A DNA stretch of 64,000 bases from Streptomyces solicavernae (GCF_029968095.1 NZ_JASCIR010000006.1:1-64000), one strand, 5' to 3'. Counted from the first letter of the stretch, positions 45,607-53,959 are shown. Notes: generated from the sequence alone by a model not told the origin. Translations and numbers: made by a program.

Positions 45607-46518
45607 GTGGGGAACTTCTTGGCAGGCAAGGTCGTCGCCGTCACCGGGGCCGGGCGCGGCATCGGCCGGGCCGTGGCGCTCGCCGCGGCCGCCGAGGGCG
45701 CGAAGGTGATCGTCAACGACTACGGAGTCTCGATCGAGGGCGGCGAACCCACCAGCGAGGTCGCCGAGTCGGTGGTCAAGGAGATCGTGGCCGCGGGCGG
45801 GGAGGCGGTCGCGGTGGCCGACGACATCGCGACGATGGCGGGCGGCCAGCGCATAGTCGACACGGCGCTCGCCGAGTACGGGCGCATCGACGGGGTGGTG
45901 TGCGTCGCCGGGATCCTGCGCGAGCGGATGCTGTTCAACATGTCCGAGGAGGAGTGGGACCCGGTGGTCGCCACGCACCTCAAGGGCACCTTCACCGTGT
46001 TCAAGGCGGCGTCGGCGGTGATGCGGAAGCAGGGCGGCGGCACGCTGATCGGCTTCACGTCCGGCAACCACCAGGGCTCGGTCGCGCAGGCCAACTACTC
46101 GGCGGCCAAGGGCGGCATCATCTCCCTCGTACGGAGCGCGGCGCTCGGCCTGCACAAGTACGGGGTGACCGCGAACGCCGTCGCCCCCGTGGCCCGTACG
46201 CGGATGTCCGCGAACGTGCCGATGGAGCTGAAGGAGATCGGGGAGCCAAAGGACGTGGCGGCGCTCGTCGTCTACCTGCTGAGCGAGCGGGCCCGCGCCG
46301 AGAAGATCACCGGGCAGGTATACACCATCGCGGGCCCGAAGATCGCGGTGTGGGCGCAGCCGCGGGAGCTGCGCGCGGGGTACGCGGAGGGTTCCTGGAC
46401 GCCGGAGAAGGTGGCGGACTTCCTGCCGGGGACGGTGGGGACCGATCCGATGCCGATGCTGGAGCGGCTGGAGGAGATGGCCCGGGCGGCGGCGAACCGC
46501 GACCGCCCCAACGCGTAG
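45607..46518 (+). CDS. short-chain dehydrogenase/reductase
   Basis: This 303-aa classical SDR has the cofactor loop TGAGRGIGRAVA near residue 13, catalytic serine in GFTSGNHQGS near 140, and YSAAK near 155. The C-terminal extension (about 245-303) resembles MFE-2/HSD17B4-like 3-hydroxyacyl-CoA dehydrogenases, so it may oxidise a beta-hydroxyacyl-CoA. GTG 45607 has AAGGGG six bases upstream. It is followed 70 bases later by a zinc alcohol dehydrogenase in the same direction. A regulon palindrome overlaps its promoter region. Confidence 0.88.
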   Translation: MGNFLAGKVVAVTGAGRGIGRAVALAAAAEGAKVIVNDYGVSIEGGEPTSEVAESVVKEIVAAGGEAVAVADDIATMAGGQRIVDTALAEYGRIDGVVCVAGILRERMLFNMSEEEWDPVVATHLKGTFTVFKAASAVMRKQGGGTLIGFTSGNHQGSVAQANYSAAKGGIISLVRSAALGLHKYGVTANAVAPVARTRMSANVPMELKEIGEPKDVAALVVYLLSERARAEKITGQVYTIAGPKIAVWAQPRELRAGYAEGSWTPEKVADFLPGTVGTDPMPMLERLEEMARAAANRDRPNA

Positions 46519-46588
46519 GCGTGCCCCGGGCGGGGCGGGGGACTCGGCAGCGTGGGCGCAACGTGCACTTCAGGGAAGGGGAACAGCC

Positions 46589-47656
46589 ATGAGAGGTGTC
46601 GTATTCGACGGCAACCGGCCGCAGGTCGTCGACGACCTGGAGATACGGGACCCGGGCCCCGGTGACGTCCTCGTACGCATCGCCGCGGCGGGGCTGTGCC
46701 ACAGCGACCTGTCGGTCGTGGACGGAACGATCCCGTTCCCGGTGCCGGTGGTGCTCGGCCACGAGGGCGCCGGGACCGTGGAGGCGGTCGGCGAGGGAGT
46801 CGCGCACGTGGCACCCGGCGACCACGTGGCCCTGTCCACCCTGGCCAGCTGCGGAGCCTGCGCGGACTGCGACCGGGGCCGCCCCACGATGTGCCGGCGC
46901 GCGATCGGGCGCCCGGAGCGGCCGTTCACGCGGGGCGGGGAGCCGGTGTACCAGTTCGCCGCGAACTCCGCGTTCGCCGAGCGCACCCTGGTGAAGGCCG
47001 TACAGGCGGTGAAGATCCCGAAGGAGGTGCCGCTGACGTCGGCGGCGCTGATCGGCTGCGGGGTCGTGACCGGGGTCGGCGCGGTCCTCAACCGGGCCCG
47101 GGTCGAGCGCGGCGACAGCGTCCTGGTGACCGGCGCGGGCGGCATCGGCCTGAACGTCCTGCAGGGCGCGCGCCTCGCCGGGGCGACGACGATCGTCGCC
47201 GTCGACGCGAACCCGGCGAAGGAGGCCGCCGCCCGGCAGTTCGGCGCCACGCACTTCGTCGACGCGTCGGCGACGGACGACGTACCGGCCGCGGTCCGCG
47301 AGATCCTGCCGACCGGCGCCGACCACGCCTTCGAGTGCGTGGGCCGCGCCGAGCTGATCCGCCAGTCCGTCGACCTCCTCGACCGCCACGGCCAGGCGAT
47401 CCTCCTCGGCATGACCGCACCGAAGGCTCAGGCCTCGTTCCTGCCCGCGTCGATGTTCCTCGACAAGTCCATCCTCGGCTGCCGCTACGGCTCCAGCCGC
47501 CCGCAACGGGACATGGCGCTGTACGCGGAGCTGTACCTGAAGGGGCAGCTGATGCTGGACGAGCTGGTGTCGGCGACGTATCCGGTGGAGGAATTCGCTT
47601 CTGCGGTACGGGACTTGGGAGGGGGGAGGGTGGCTCGGGGGGTGGTGACGTTTTGA
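46589..47656 (+). CDS. zinc-dependent alcohol dehydrogenase (MDR family)
   Basis: This is a 355-aa medium-chain dehydrogenase. Catalytic zinc ligands are C (AGLCHSD), H (GHEGAG) and the cysteine of IGCGVVTG; the structural zinc site is CGACADCDRGRPTMC near residue 90. The NAD-binding loop is TGAGGIGLNVLQGA. It belongs to the class III/mycothiol-like Zn-ADH branch and could oxidise an alcohol or aldehyde intermediate. AAGGGGAA precedes ATG 46589. It lies directly downstream of the SDR gene. Confidence 0.88.
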   Translation: MRGVVFDGNRPQVVDDLEIRDPGPGDVLVRIAAAGLCHSDLSVVDGTIPFPVPVVLGHEGAGTVEAVGEGVAHVAPGDHVALSTLASCGACADCDRGRPTMCRRAIGRPERPFTRGGEPVYQFAANSAFAERTLVKAVQAVKIPKEVPLTSAALIGCGVVTGVGAVLNRARVERGDSVLVTGAGGIGLNVLQGARLAGATTIVAVDANPAKEAAARQFGATHFVDASATDDVPAAVREILPTGADHAFECVGRAELIRQSVDLLDRHGQAILLGMTAPKAQASFLPASMFLDKSILGCRYGSSRPQRDMALYAELYLKGQLMLDELVSATYPVEEFASAVRDLGGGRVARGVVTF

Positions 47657-47702
47657 GGGAGTCCGGGGGCGGGACGTTGTGCCCGACCGCTCCAGGCGTT
47701 GA

Positions 47703-48068
47703 TCAGCCGACCACCTTCTCGATCGCCTCGAAGATGTCCGCGTCGGTCTCCTGCTGCCACTTGGGCAGATCAGGCCAGTCTGCGACATAGCCCGGCTTCG
47801 GGTCCTCGAAGTGGCGATACATCTGTGCGGTCCAACACGTCGCGACGAAGCGGCTCTTCTGCTCCCTCGTGAGGCGCGCGGCCTGCCCACTGCTGACGTT
47901 GAGGAACTGCCGCACCTGCTCGTACACCGAGCCGGCGGCTTGCCGTTCCCACTCGGGGGTGTCGTCCCACGAAGTCACGTACCCGGCCTTCGGCTCGCCG
48001 GGGAAGTGCTCACGTACACCGGTGATCCACGCCTCTCGGAAGTGGCGGGCTCCCTCGGTCTGTGACAT
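47703..48068 (-). CDS. small protein with internal duplication, partner of XRE gene
   Basis: This 121-aa soluble protein has two repeats. Residues about 22-54 contain EPKAGYVTSWDDTPEWERQA and residues about 85-120 contain DPKPGYVADWPDLPKWQQET, each ending in a helix (SVYEQVRQF, DIFEAIEKV). It has no domain name I can assign with confidence, though the GYV..W.D.P.W core resembles RyR-type repeats. It is 14 bases downstream of the XRE regulator and AAAGGGG precedes ATG 48068, so the two are co-transcribed. It may be a ligand-binding or helper subunit. Confidence 0.65.
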   Translation of the reverse strand: MSQTEGARHFREAWITGVREHFPGEPKAGYVTSWDDTPEWERQAAGSVYEQVRQFLNVSSGQAARLTREQKSRFVATCWTAQMYRHFEDPKPGYVADWPDLPKWQQETDADIFEAIEKVVG

Positions 48069-48082
48069 GTCTGCCCCTTTCG

Positions 48083-49327
48083 TCACGTCGTGCTCAAAGC
48101 GGCGATCTCTGCCCCGAGCTCGGCGACATGGGCGTCCTGGTTCAGTGCGCCAAGCTCGCGGCGTAGCTCCTGGAGTCTACGGGCGACGTAACCCGACGCG
48201 GACTCGCGAGCAAGTCGCACTGCTTCTCTGCCGTAGGTGAGTACTTGGTCGGGATCACGGCGCTTGGCACCGATGGACGCCAGGTCACTGAGCACGGCTC
48301 CACGCCGTCGGAGGCTCTGTCCCTGTGCCAGTGCGCCATGCTCCAGGACCGAGACGAGCACCGTCTCGGCAAGGCCGAGACGTCCGAGTTGGACGTAGCG
48401 GGCGCCGCGCTCCTCGGCCAAGCGGGATCCGTCGAACCGCAGCCAGCCGCCGTTGTGTCCGGGGCCTGTGAGGTGGTGCACCTTCTCGGCCTGGTCGAGT
48501 GCACGCTCACACGATGTCAGGTCCCCGAGTCCTGCGTACGCCTCAGCCATGACCGAAGCGACCCAGTATCGCGTCGAGAGCGTGCTGTCACCGCGCTTCG
48601 CTACGCTCTGCGCTGCCGACAATGTACGAACGGCTCCCGCATATTGACGTTCATACAGGTCGACATACGCATGGCGCACGAGCGCACAGGCCCACAGGTC
48701 GAAGGCTCGTGCGTCCCGGCTTGCCGAGGCTGCCAAGGTGTAGGACGCCGCGGCGTCCACATAGCGGTTACCGTCGAAGGAGAGTTCCCCGGCCAGCTGA
48801 AACAGGTCGGCCGCGGCATGGCACAAGGCACGGGATTCCGTGTCCGAGCGTGCATCCAGAGTGCTCGTGAGACATGTGATCTGTTCCCGCACGACGGGAT
48901 ACACGGATCTCTTTGAGCGGGCGAGTTGATACACCTGCCAGAGGTGGCCGTTCATACGGGCGTAGTCCGCAGCGCTCCCGCGCTCAGCTCCTTCCGTGAG
49001 CGCTTCGGCCTCGTCGGCCGGTAAGGCCATGACCGCTCCCGAGATGGTGAGCACCCGCAGAAATTCACGTCGAATCATGTCGTCGTCCCCTCTGTGGCCG
49101 CTGGGCGGCGACCCTGCGGATGCCTGCGCGACTCCAGGTGTGTGCAACAGGTCGTCGAGTTCGACAAGGTCAACCTTGAGAAGCTCGGCCAGCTTCGGCC
49201 GTAAGGGCGGTTGAGGCACGGTCTTGCCCTTTTCCCAGCGGCCGACCGTGGTCCGGTCGACGCCGAGCTCGCCGGCGAGGTGTTCCTGACTGTAGCCGAG
49301 GACCCTTCGCCGTTCCGCAAGACCCAT
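48083..49327 (-). CDS. XRE-family regulator with TPR-like sensor domain
   Basis: This 414-aa protein has an N-terminal HTH (residues 1-55: GYSQEHLAGELGVDRTTVGR, WEKGKTVPQPPLRPKLAELL), an RREFLRVLTISGAVMALP segment near 85, and a helical TPR-like domain (about 110-400: AADLFQLAGELSFDGNRYVD, AYAGLGDLTSCERALDQAEK). AAAGGGG lies seven bases before ATG 49327. It diverges from the RsbW-like ATPase and the RiPP genes and is therefore their probable regulator. An inverted repeat TGTTG-N8-CAACA at 49452-49469 in the gap is a candidate operator. Confidence 0.82.
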   Translation of the reverse strand: MGLAERRRVLGYSQEHLAGELGVDRTTVGRWEKGKTVPQPPLRPKLAELLKVDLVELDDLLHTPGVAQASAGSPPSGHRGDDDMIRREFLRVLTISGAVMALPADEAEALTEGAERGSAADYARMNGHLWQVYQLARSKRSVYPVVREQITCLTSTLDARSDTESRALCHAAADLFQLAGELSFDGNRYVDAAASYTLAASASRDARAFDLWACALVRHAYVDLYERQYAGAVRTLSAAQSVAKRGDSTLSTRYWVASVMAEAYAGLGDLTSCERALDQAEKVHHLTGPGHNGGWLRFDGSRLAEERGARYVQLGRLGLAETVLVSVLEHGALAQGQSLRRRGAVLSDLASIGAKRRDPDQVLTYGREAVRLARESASGYVARRLQELRRELGALNQDAHVAELGAEIAALSTT

Positions 49328-49451
49328 CGAGGTCCCCTTTCCACGCATGCGCCTGGCCTCTGGGCGGGTGTCGCGCCCCTTGTGCACATACCTGCATCAA
49401 GACTGCCGCATCGATGCCGTGGAGTCCGCTGACTCCTGCCGGTTCCCTTGA

Positions 49452-49469
49452 TGTTGTCAGCCAGCAACA
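49452..49469. promoter_or_regulatory. inverted repeat TGTTG-N8-CAACA before the RiPP operon
   Basis: Five-base arms surround an 8-base spacer, 18 bases before the ATG of the ATPase gene in the 160-bp divergent region. It is a possible binding site of the XRE regulator. Confidence 0.35.
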
Positions 49470-49487
49470 ACCGGTGAGGAACACGCC

Positions 49488-50303
49488 ATGGAAGTGGATC
49501 ACCTGGTGCAACGCGAGTGCGCCGACCGTTCGGAGCGTGACGTCGTCGTGTCCGGGAGCGGAGCGCTTCAGGTGGCGGCCGGGGCACCCTGCAACACCCC
49601 TCCCGCCCCGGCGAAACGGCCGGTGCGTGCGGATCGGATGTTCAGTCGCACCCGCGCGGCAGTCGGCCGGGCACGCCAGTTCGTCGGCAACGCGATCGCC
49701 GACCACGTACCGGACGAGCGTGCCGAGGACATCCTTCTCTGCGCCTCCGAACTCGCCACGAATGCCCTGCAACACACCCCGCCCGGGCGGATGTTCCGCG
49801 TCTGCCTCACCCTCGCGTCCGACGCGTTACGCCTCGAAGTGCACGACGCGGGCAACGGCACTCCGCACGTGCGCGAGGCAGGCGAGGGCGACGGCGGGGG
49901 TCGCGGGCTGCTGCTCGTCTCAGCGCTCGCTGACGAGTGGGGCACTGCGCGGCGTGCCGGCCCCGGGAAGTGTGTCTGGGCCACCTTCCCGTTTCCCTCC
50001 GCCGCTGAACTTCTCCAGTCCTCAAGGAGCAATATGGCCTCCCTTTCCACTGCGGCGCCCTGGGGCGTGCGACGACTCGCGCTGTACTCCGACGTCACTC
50101 AAGTCCCCTACGTACGAACTGATATGGACCCGGACTCGCAGTCGACCCGCTACTTCGATGCGAACGGCAACCGCATCGACATGGGCGGACACGGCACCGG
50201 GACGTCCACCGCCAACCAGACCGCGACATCAGCAGACGGCGGTGGGCCCAACCCGCCTCCGCCCGCCGACACCGACCTGACTTCGGACAGCGACTCGGAC
50301 TGA
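49488..50303 (+). CDS. RsbW-like ATP-binding protein reading through into the RiPP precursor
   Basis: The ATPase part (residues 1 to about 175) has the N-box LCASELATNALQHTPPG and the G1/G2 loops VHDAGNGTPHVREAGEGDGG and GRGLLLVSALADEWG, as in HATPase_c_2 anti-sigma kinases. Instead of stopping after CVWATFPFP, the frame continues (SAAELLQSSRSN) straight into the start of the 89-aa precursor. This gives a 271-aa fusion frame ending at 50303. Either a stop was lost or a fusion is really made. GAGGA precedes ATG 49488. It is the first gene of the ATP-grasp RiPP operon. Confidence 0.75.
   Translation: MEVDHLVQRECADRSERDVVVSGSGALQVAAGAPCNTPPAPAKRPVRADRMFSRTRAAVGRARQFVGNAIADHVPDERAEDILLCASELATNALQHTPPGRMFRVCLTLASDALRLEVHDAGNGTPHVREAGEGDGGGRGLLLVSALADEWGTARRAGPGKCVWATFPFPSAAELLQSSRSNMASLSTAAPWGVRRLALYSDVTQVPYVRTDMDPDSQSTRYFDANGNRIDMGGHGTGTSTANQTATSADGGGPNPPPPADTDLTSDSDSD
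50024..50029 (+). promoter_or_regulatory. strong internal ribosome site (AAGGAG) of the RiPP precursor
   Basis: AAGGAG lies four bases before ATG 50034, inside the ATPase reading frame. It supports separate translation of the precursor peptide. Confidence 0.75.
50034..50303 (+). CDS. putative ATP-grasp-modified RiPP (graspetide) precursor
   Basis: This 89-aa peptide has a leader (about 1-50) containing PWGVRRLALYSDVTQVPYVR and DSQSTRYFDANGNR, the form of TIGR04186 ATP-grasp targets. The core (about 51-89) is rich in Thr/Ser (T55, T57, S58, T59, T63, T65, S66, T80, T83, S84) and Asp (68, 79, 81, 85, 87, 89), with a PNPPPPA hinge between and DSDSD at the end. Thr/Ser hydroxyls and Asp carboxylates are the substrates for side-chain ester formation. 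The ligase gene begins one base after its stop. It is in frame with the upstream ATPase gene. Confidence 0.87.
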   Translation: MASLSTAAPWGVRRLALYSDVTQVPYVRTDMDPDSQSTRYFDANGNRIDMGGHGTGTSTANQTATSADGGGPNPPPPADTDLTSDSDSD

Positions 50304-50304
50304 C

Positions 50305-51270
50305 ATGCGTGAAGCACAGATCCTTGTTGTCACCGCCCTCGGCGACGTCACGGCGGATCTTGTGGTGGAAGAGCTGTACGGCCGGGGCGTCCCGGTCGTA
50401 CGGCTCGACCCCTCCGCCGACTTCTCCCGTATCGCCGAGATGAGTGCCCGTATCGAACGAGGCGCCTTCGCCGGAGCCGTCACCACCTCGACCCGGCAGC
50501 TCGATCTTTCCCGCGTCCGTTCCGTCTACTGGCGTCGTCCGACACCATTCACCGTTCCACAAGAGGCGGAGACTTCCCAGCAACGGTTCGCCATCGAGCA
50601 GTCGAGCCACGGCTACTTGGGAGTGCTGCGAGCGCTGCCGGGTGCGTGGTACGTCAACCATCCCGCGCGCAACCGCGACGCGGAGAACAAGGTGCTCCAG
50701 CTCGCCACCGCGGCCCGCACGGGGTTCACGCTTCCCGACACGCTGGTCACGGATGTGCCGGGCGACGCCGTGCAGTTCGCGGCCGAACACGAGGCAGTGG
50801 TCTACAAGCCCGTGCACCGCGTGCACCTGGCCGGCGCGGACGGCCGGAACCGCACGGTCTGGGTGCGCACGGTTGGCGCGCACGAGTTGGACGACTCGAT
50901 CGCCCTGTGCCCGCACCTCTTCCAGGCCTGCGTGCCGAAGGTCGCCGACATCCGCCTTGCCATGGTCGGCAGTGCAGCGTTCGCGAGCCGTATCGACATC
51001 GTGGGCGAGCACCTCGACTGGCGTCAGGACCAGAGCCTGATCTCCTGTTCTCCCATCTCGGTCCCGGGCCCTGTTCGCGACGCAGCGAACTCCTTCCTTC
51101 ACGCCTTCGGTCTCCGCTTCGGTGCTTTCGACTTCGCTCTCGACGCGGACGGCCGATGGTGGTTTCTCGAATGCAACCCCAACGGGCAGTGGGCGTTCGT
51201 CGACGAAGCGACCACACACGCCATCACTCAGGCACTCGCCGACACTCTGCAGAAGGGCGACATCACATGA
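50305..51270 (+). CDS. ATP-grasp ribosomal peptide maturase (graspetide ligase)
   Basis: This 321-aa ATP-grasp enzyme is of the TIGR04187/MvdD-like type. The N-terminal preATP-grasp part includes VYWRRPTPF near residue 75. ATP-grasp features are VYKPVHR (ATP-binding lysine) near 167, PHLFQACVPKVADIRLAMVG (equivalent to the QE..I.K..DIR segment) near 213, and the metal site DFALDADGRWWFLECNPNGQ near 275. It should phosphorylate core carboxylates and join them to Thr/Ser as esters. ATG 50305 is one base after the precursor stop. Confidence 0.9.
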   Translation: MREAQILVVTALGDVTADLVVEELYGRGVPVVRLDPSADFSRIAEMSARIERGAFAGAVTTSTRQLDLSRVRSVYWRRPTPFTVPQEAETSQQRFAIEQSSHGYLGVLRALPGAWYVNHPARNRDAENKVLQLATAARTGFTLPDTLVTDVPGDAVQFAAEHEAVVYKPVHRVHLAGADGRNRTVWVRTVGAHELDDSIALCPHLFQACVPKVADIRLAMVGSAAFASRIDIVGEHLDWRQDQSLISCSPISVPGPVRDAANSFLHAFGLRFGAFDFALDADGRWWFLECNPNGQWAFVDEATTHAITQALADTLQKGDIT

Positions 51271-52427
51271 CTTCGGAGACCGCTGCCGAGCTGCGCCGTC
51301 GGCTCGTAGAGCAGCTCGCCGCCGACGGCGTACTGCACGACCCGGAGGTTCGCCGGGCCGCCGGGACCGTTCCCCGTGAGGTGTTCCTCGGCAGCGCGAT
51401 CTACCGGCCGAGCAGTGCCCCGGGCGTCACCGTCTGGACGCCCACCCGCCGCGACGCCACGCCCGCCGATGCCTGGCTGCGCCTCACGTACGAGAACGAG
51501 ACCTGGGTGACCCAGATCGACGGCGTCCTGGCCGAGGGTGCCACCGGCCCCGTGACCGGCGGCAGCCCGACCTCGTCCTCGACGCTGCCCGGCCTTGTGC
51601 TGTGGATGATCGAGCAGGCCGGGATCGCTCCAGGCCGACGCGTACTCGTCATCGGCACCGGGACAGGTCTCTCGACCGCGTACGCCTGCGAGGTCGCCGG
51701 AGAGGAGAACGTGACGTCGGTCGAGACGGACCCCCGGGCAGCGGAGCGTGCCCGCGAAGCGCTCAGCCAGGCCGGCTACGCCCCGACACTCGTCACCGCC
51801 GACGGCCTGTGCGGCCACCCCGAGCGAGCCCCGTACGACGTCGTCATCGCGTTCTGCTCGATGCGGCACATCCCGTACACACTGCTCCGGCAGGTCGCCC
51901 CTGGCGGCACACTGCTGGTCACCCTCACCGGCTGGAGCGGCGCGTACGGCCTCGTACGCCTCACTGCCGAGGAGGGCGCAGACGCGCACGGCCGCTTCCT
52001 GCCCGGCCACACGTCGTTCATGGTGGCCCGTCAGCACGGCCGTCCGCCGCACGGATCTTTCGAGTTGCTCCCCGGCGAGGAGCGCCCAAGCCGGATCGAC
52101 CCGACCCTCCTCGACGACTGGACCGGCCGTTTCGTCGCGCAGCTCGCCGTGCCCTCGGCCGGCCGTTTCGGGGCGGGTGCGGAGCAGGTGCTGCTCGATG
52201 TCGCCACCGGGTCCCAGACCAGGGTCCGTATCGCCGACAGCGGAGAGGGCTGGACGGTGATCCAGCGAGGACCCGTCCGGCTCTGGGACTGCATCGAGAA
52301 CGCGGTCACCACCTGGCAGGACCACGGTTCACCGAACCTGTCCGCGTTCGGGATCGCCCTCACCTCTGACGCCCAGAGGGTCTGGCTCGGCGCAGCGCAC
52401 GGGCCGAGCTGGGCGCTGCCCATCTAG
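51267..52427 (+). CDS. PIMT-like O-methyltransferase of the ATP-grasp RiPP system
   Basis: This 386-aa protein is coupled to the ligase gene by ATGA. The N-terminal VRRAAGTVPREVFLGSAIYR and TGGSPTSSSTLPGLVLWMIE match protein-isoaspartate methyltransferases. VLVIGTGTGLSTAYACEVAG near residue 125 is SAM motif I. A C-terminal extension (about 250-386) is specific to TIGR04188 enzymes of ATP-grasp clusters. In the fuscimiditide and amycolimiditide systems the homologue methylates an Asp in the ester-bridged peptide, which then closes to an aspartimide. The same product type is inferred here. Confidence 0.9.
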   Translation: MTSETAAELRRRLVEQLAADGVLHDPEVRRAAGTVPREVFLGSAIYRPSSAPGVTVWTPTRRDATPADAWLRLTYENETWVTQIDGVLAEGATGPVTGGSPTSSSTLPGLVLWMIEQAGIAPGRRVLVIGTGTGLSTAYACEVAGEENVTSVETDPRAAERAREALSQAGYAPTLVTADGLCGHPERAPYDVVIAFCSMRHIPYTLLRQVAPGGTLLVTLTGWSGAYGLVRLTAEEGADAHGRFLPGHTSFMVARQHGRPPHGSFELLPGEERPSRIDPTLLDDWTGRFVAQLAVPSAGRFGAGAEQVLLDVATGSQTRVRIADSGEGWTVIQRGPVRLWDCIENAVTTWQDHGSPNLSAFGIALTSDAQRVWLGAAHGPSWALPI

Positions 52428-52858
52428 TCCGGGCTCGGGGTGCCCGATGCGAGCGAAGTCGATCTCGCCCGTGGCGATCATGTGCCGCATGCGTGCCACG
52501 GCGGCAGTGCGGCGGCGCCGGTCGGCGCTCTTCCTCAGCGTGGTGTCGACTGAGCGGGGCATAGGGCCACCTCCGGATGCGTGTGCGTTGTCGGGCAAGG
52601 TACCGGCCGCTCTGATCGCGAGCGAGATCGTGGGGGCGCCGCTGCTCGGGATGCGGTTGAACCCGGCTCGGGCGCGGCCGCAGTTGGCATGTACGCGGCC
52701 GTGGGCGCGGGTTACGCCGCCGCGGGCAGCCTCTCCGGCGCGCTGCTCACGGCCGTCGAGCCGGACCGATCCTCGCCGGGGTCGGCCTCACCCTCGTCCT
52801 GACCGTGGTCGGCGCGGTGGGGGAGCGGGCAACCAGGGGCTGTACGACGCAAGTCGCC
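52428..52858 (+). pseudogene. decayed MFS transporter C-terminus and surrounding debris
   Basis: From about 52590 plus-strand frames give GMYAAVGAGYAAAGSLSGAL followed, after a frame change near 52770, by ILAGVGLTLVLTVVGAVGE. This reads as the last two membrane helices of a major-facilitator transporter with a frameshift and no N-terminus. On the minus strand a short frame (52329-52598, MPRSVDTTLRKSADRRRRTA) is of unknown value. The patch separates the RiPP operon from the GlxA-type regulator and looks like a recombination scar. Confidence 0.5.
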
Positions 52859-53959
52859 TCAGGCGGTCGCCCGCGCACGGAACATGCGCCGGTAGGCGGT
52901 CGGTGTGACGCCGAGGGATGACTGCAGGTGCTGGCGCAGGGACTGGGCTGTGCCGAAGCCGGCGTCGTGGGCCACCTGGTCCATGGAGAGTTCCGTGGAC
53001 TCCAGGAGGTGCCGGGCGCGTTCGACGCGCTGGCGGGTGAGCCACTGGCCGGGGCTGACGCCGACCTCCTCGCGGAAGCGGCGGGTGAACGTACGTACCG
53101 ACATCGCCTCCTGCGCGGCCAGGTCGCGCAGATGGATCGGCTCGTGCAGGCGGGCGAGCGCCCAGGCGCGGGACGCCGTGGTGGTCGCCAACTGGTCCTC
53201 GGGGAGCGGGCGTTCGATGTACTGGGCCTGGCCGCCGTCGCGGTGCGGCGGCACGACCGTGCGGCGGGCGACCTCGTTGGCGACGGCCGTGCCGTGGTCG
53301 CGGCGCACGATGTGCAGACACAGGTCGATGCCGGCCGCGACCCCGGCGGAGGTCAGCACGTCCCCGTCGTCGATGAACAGCACGTCCGCGTCCACCTCGA
53401 CCTGTGGGAAGACCCGCTGGAAGTGCTCGGCCCGCTCCCAGTGCGTGGTCGCGGGGCGCCCGTCCAGGTAGCCGGCGGCGGCCAGGACGTACCCGCCGGT
53501 GCAGATGCCGACCATGCGCGTGCCGGGCCGGACGTGGGCGAGCGCGGCGGCCAGCTCGTCGGTGAGCCGGCCCTCCTCGTACACCGGGCCCAGCTCGTGC
53601 GAGGCGGGAACGACGACCGTGTCCGCCGTGGCCAGCGCCTCAGGGCCGTGCTCGACGAGCACCGAGAAGTCGGAGTCCGTACGGACCGGACCCGGCGGCC
53701 GGAGCGAGCAGGTCACCGTCTCGTACCGGCGGAAGCCGTCGGCGTCCCTGGCGCGGTTGAAGATCCGGTGCGGGATGCCGAGCTCGAAGGGGAGCAGGCC
53801 GTCCAGGGCGAGGACGACGACGCGGTGGCGGGGCGGGGGCGTGCCGTTCCGGTTCTGGTTCCGGTTGCTGTGCCCGTTCCCGTTCCCGTTCCCGTTCCCG
53901 TTCCCGTTCCCGTTTCCGTTCCCGTTTCCGTTCCCGTTCCCGTTTCCGTTTCCGTCCAT
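52859..53959 (-). CDS. GlxA-family AraC regulator with (Gly-Asn) repeat N-terminus
   Basis: This 366-aa protein has an unusual N-terminal run of about 13 Gly-Asn dipeptides (residues 3-29), then a DJ-1/PfpI-like sensor domain (about 46-215: VVLALDGLLPFELGIPHRIF, GTRMVGICTGGYVLAAAGYL). It ends in an AraC HTH (about 265-360: RFREEVGVSPGQWLTRQRVE, VAHDAGFGTAQSLRQHLQSS). The repeat is encoded by a (CCCGTT)n hexamer tract at 53873-53955. It diverges from an MFS transporter that it probably controls. ATG 53959 has AGGAT upstream. Confidence 0.87.
   Translation of the reverse strand: MDGNGNGNGNGNGNGNGNGNGNGNGNGNGHSNRNQNRNGTPPPRHRVVVLALDGLLPFELGIPHRIFNRARDADGFRRYETVTCSLRPPGPVRTDSDFSVLVEHGPEALATADTVVVPASHELGPVYEEGRLTDELAAALAHVRPGTRMVGICTGGYVLAAAGYLDGRPATTHWERAEHFQRVFPQVEVDADVLFIDDGDVLTSAGVAAGIDLCLHIVRRDHGTAVANEVARRTVVPPHRDGGQAQYIERPLPEDQLATTTASRAWALARLHEPIHLRDLAAQEAMSVRTFTRRFREEVGVSPGQWLTRQRVERARHLLESTELSMDQVAHDAGFGTAQSLRQHLQSSLGVTPTAYRRMFRARATA
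53873..53955. repeat. (CCCGTT)n hexamer microsatellite in the GlxA-type gene
   Basis: About 14 copies of CCCGTT/TCCGTT encode the Gly-Asn run. Expansion or contraction would keep frame, so it would change protein length, not switch expression. Confidence 0.9.

Noticed and set aside
46570..47412. Long minus-strand frames opposite the zinc alcohol dehydrogenase
   Set aside because: They are shadows of a gene with intact zinc-binding motifs on the plus strand.
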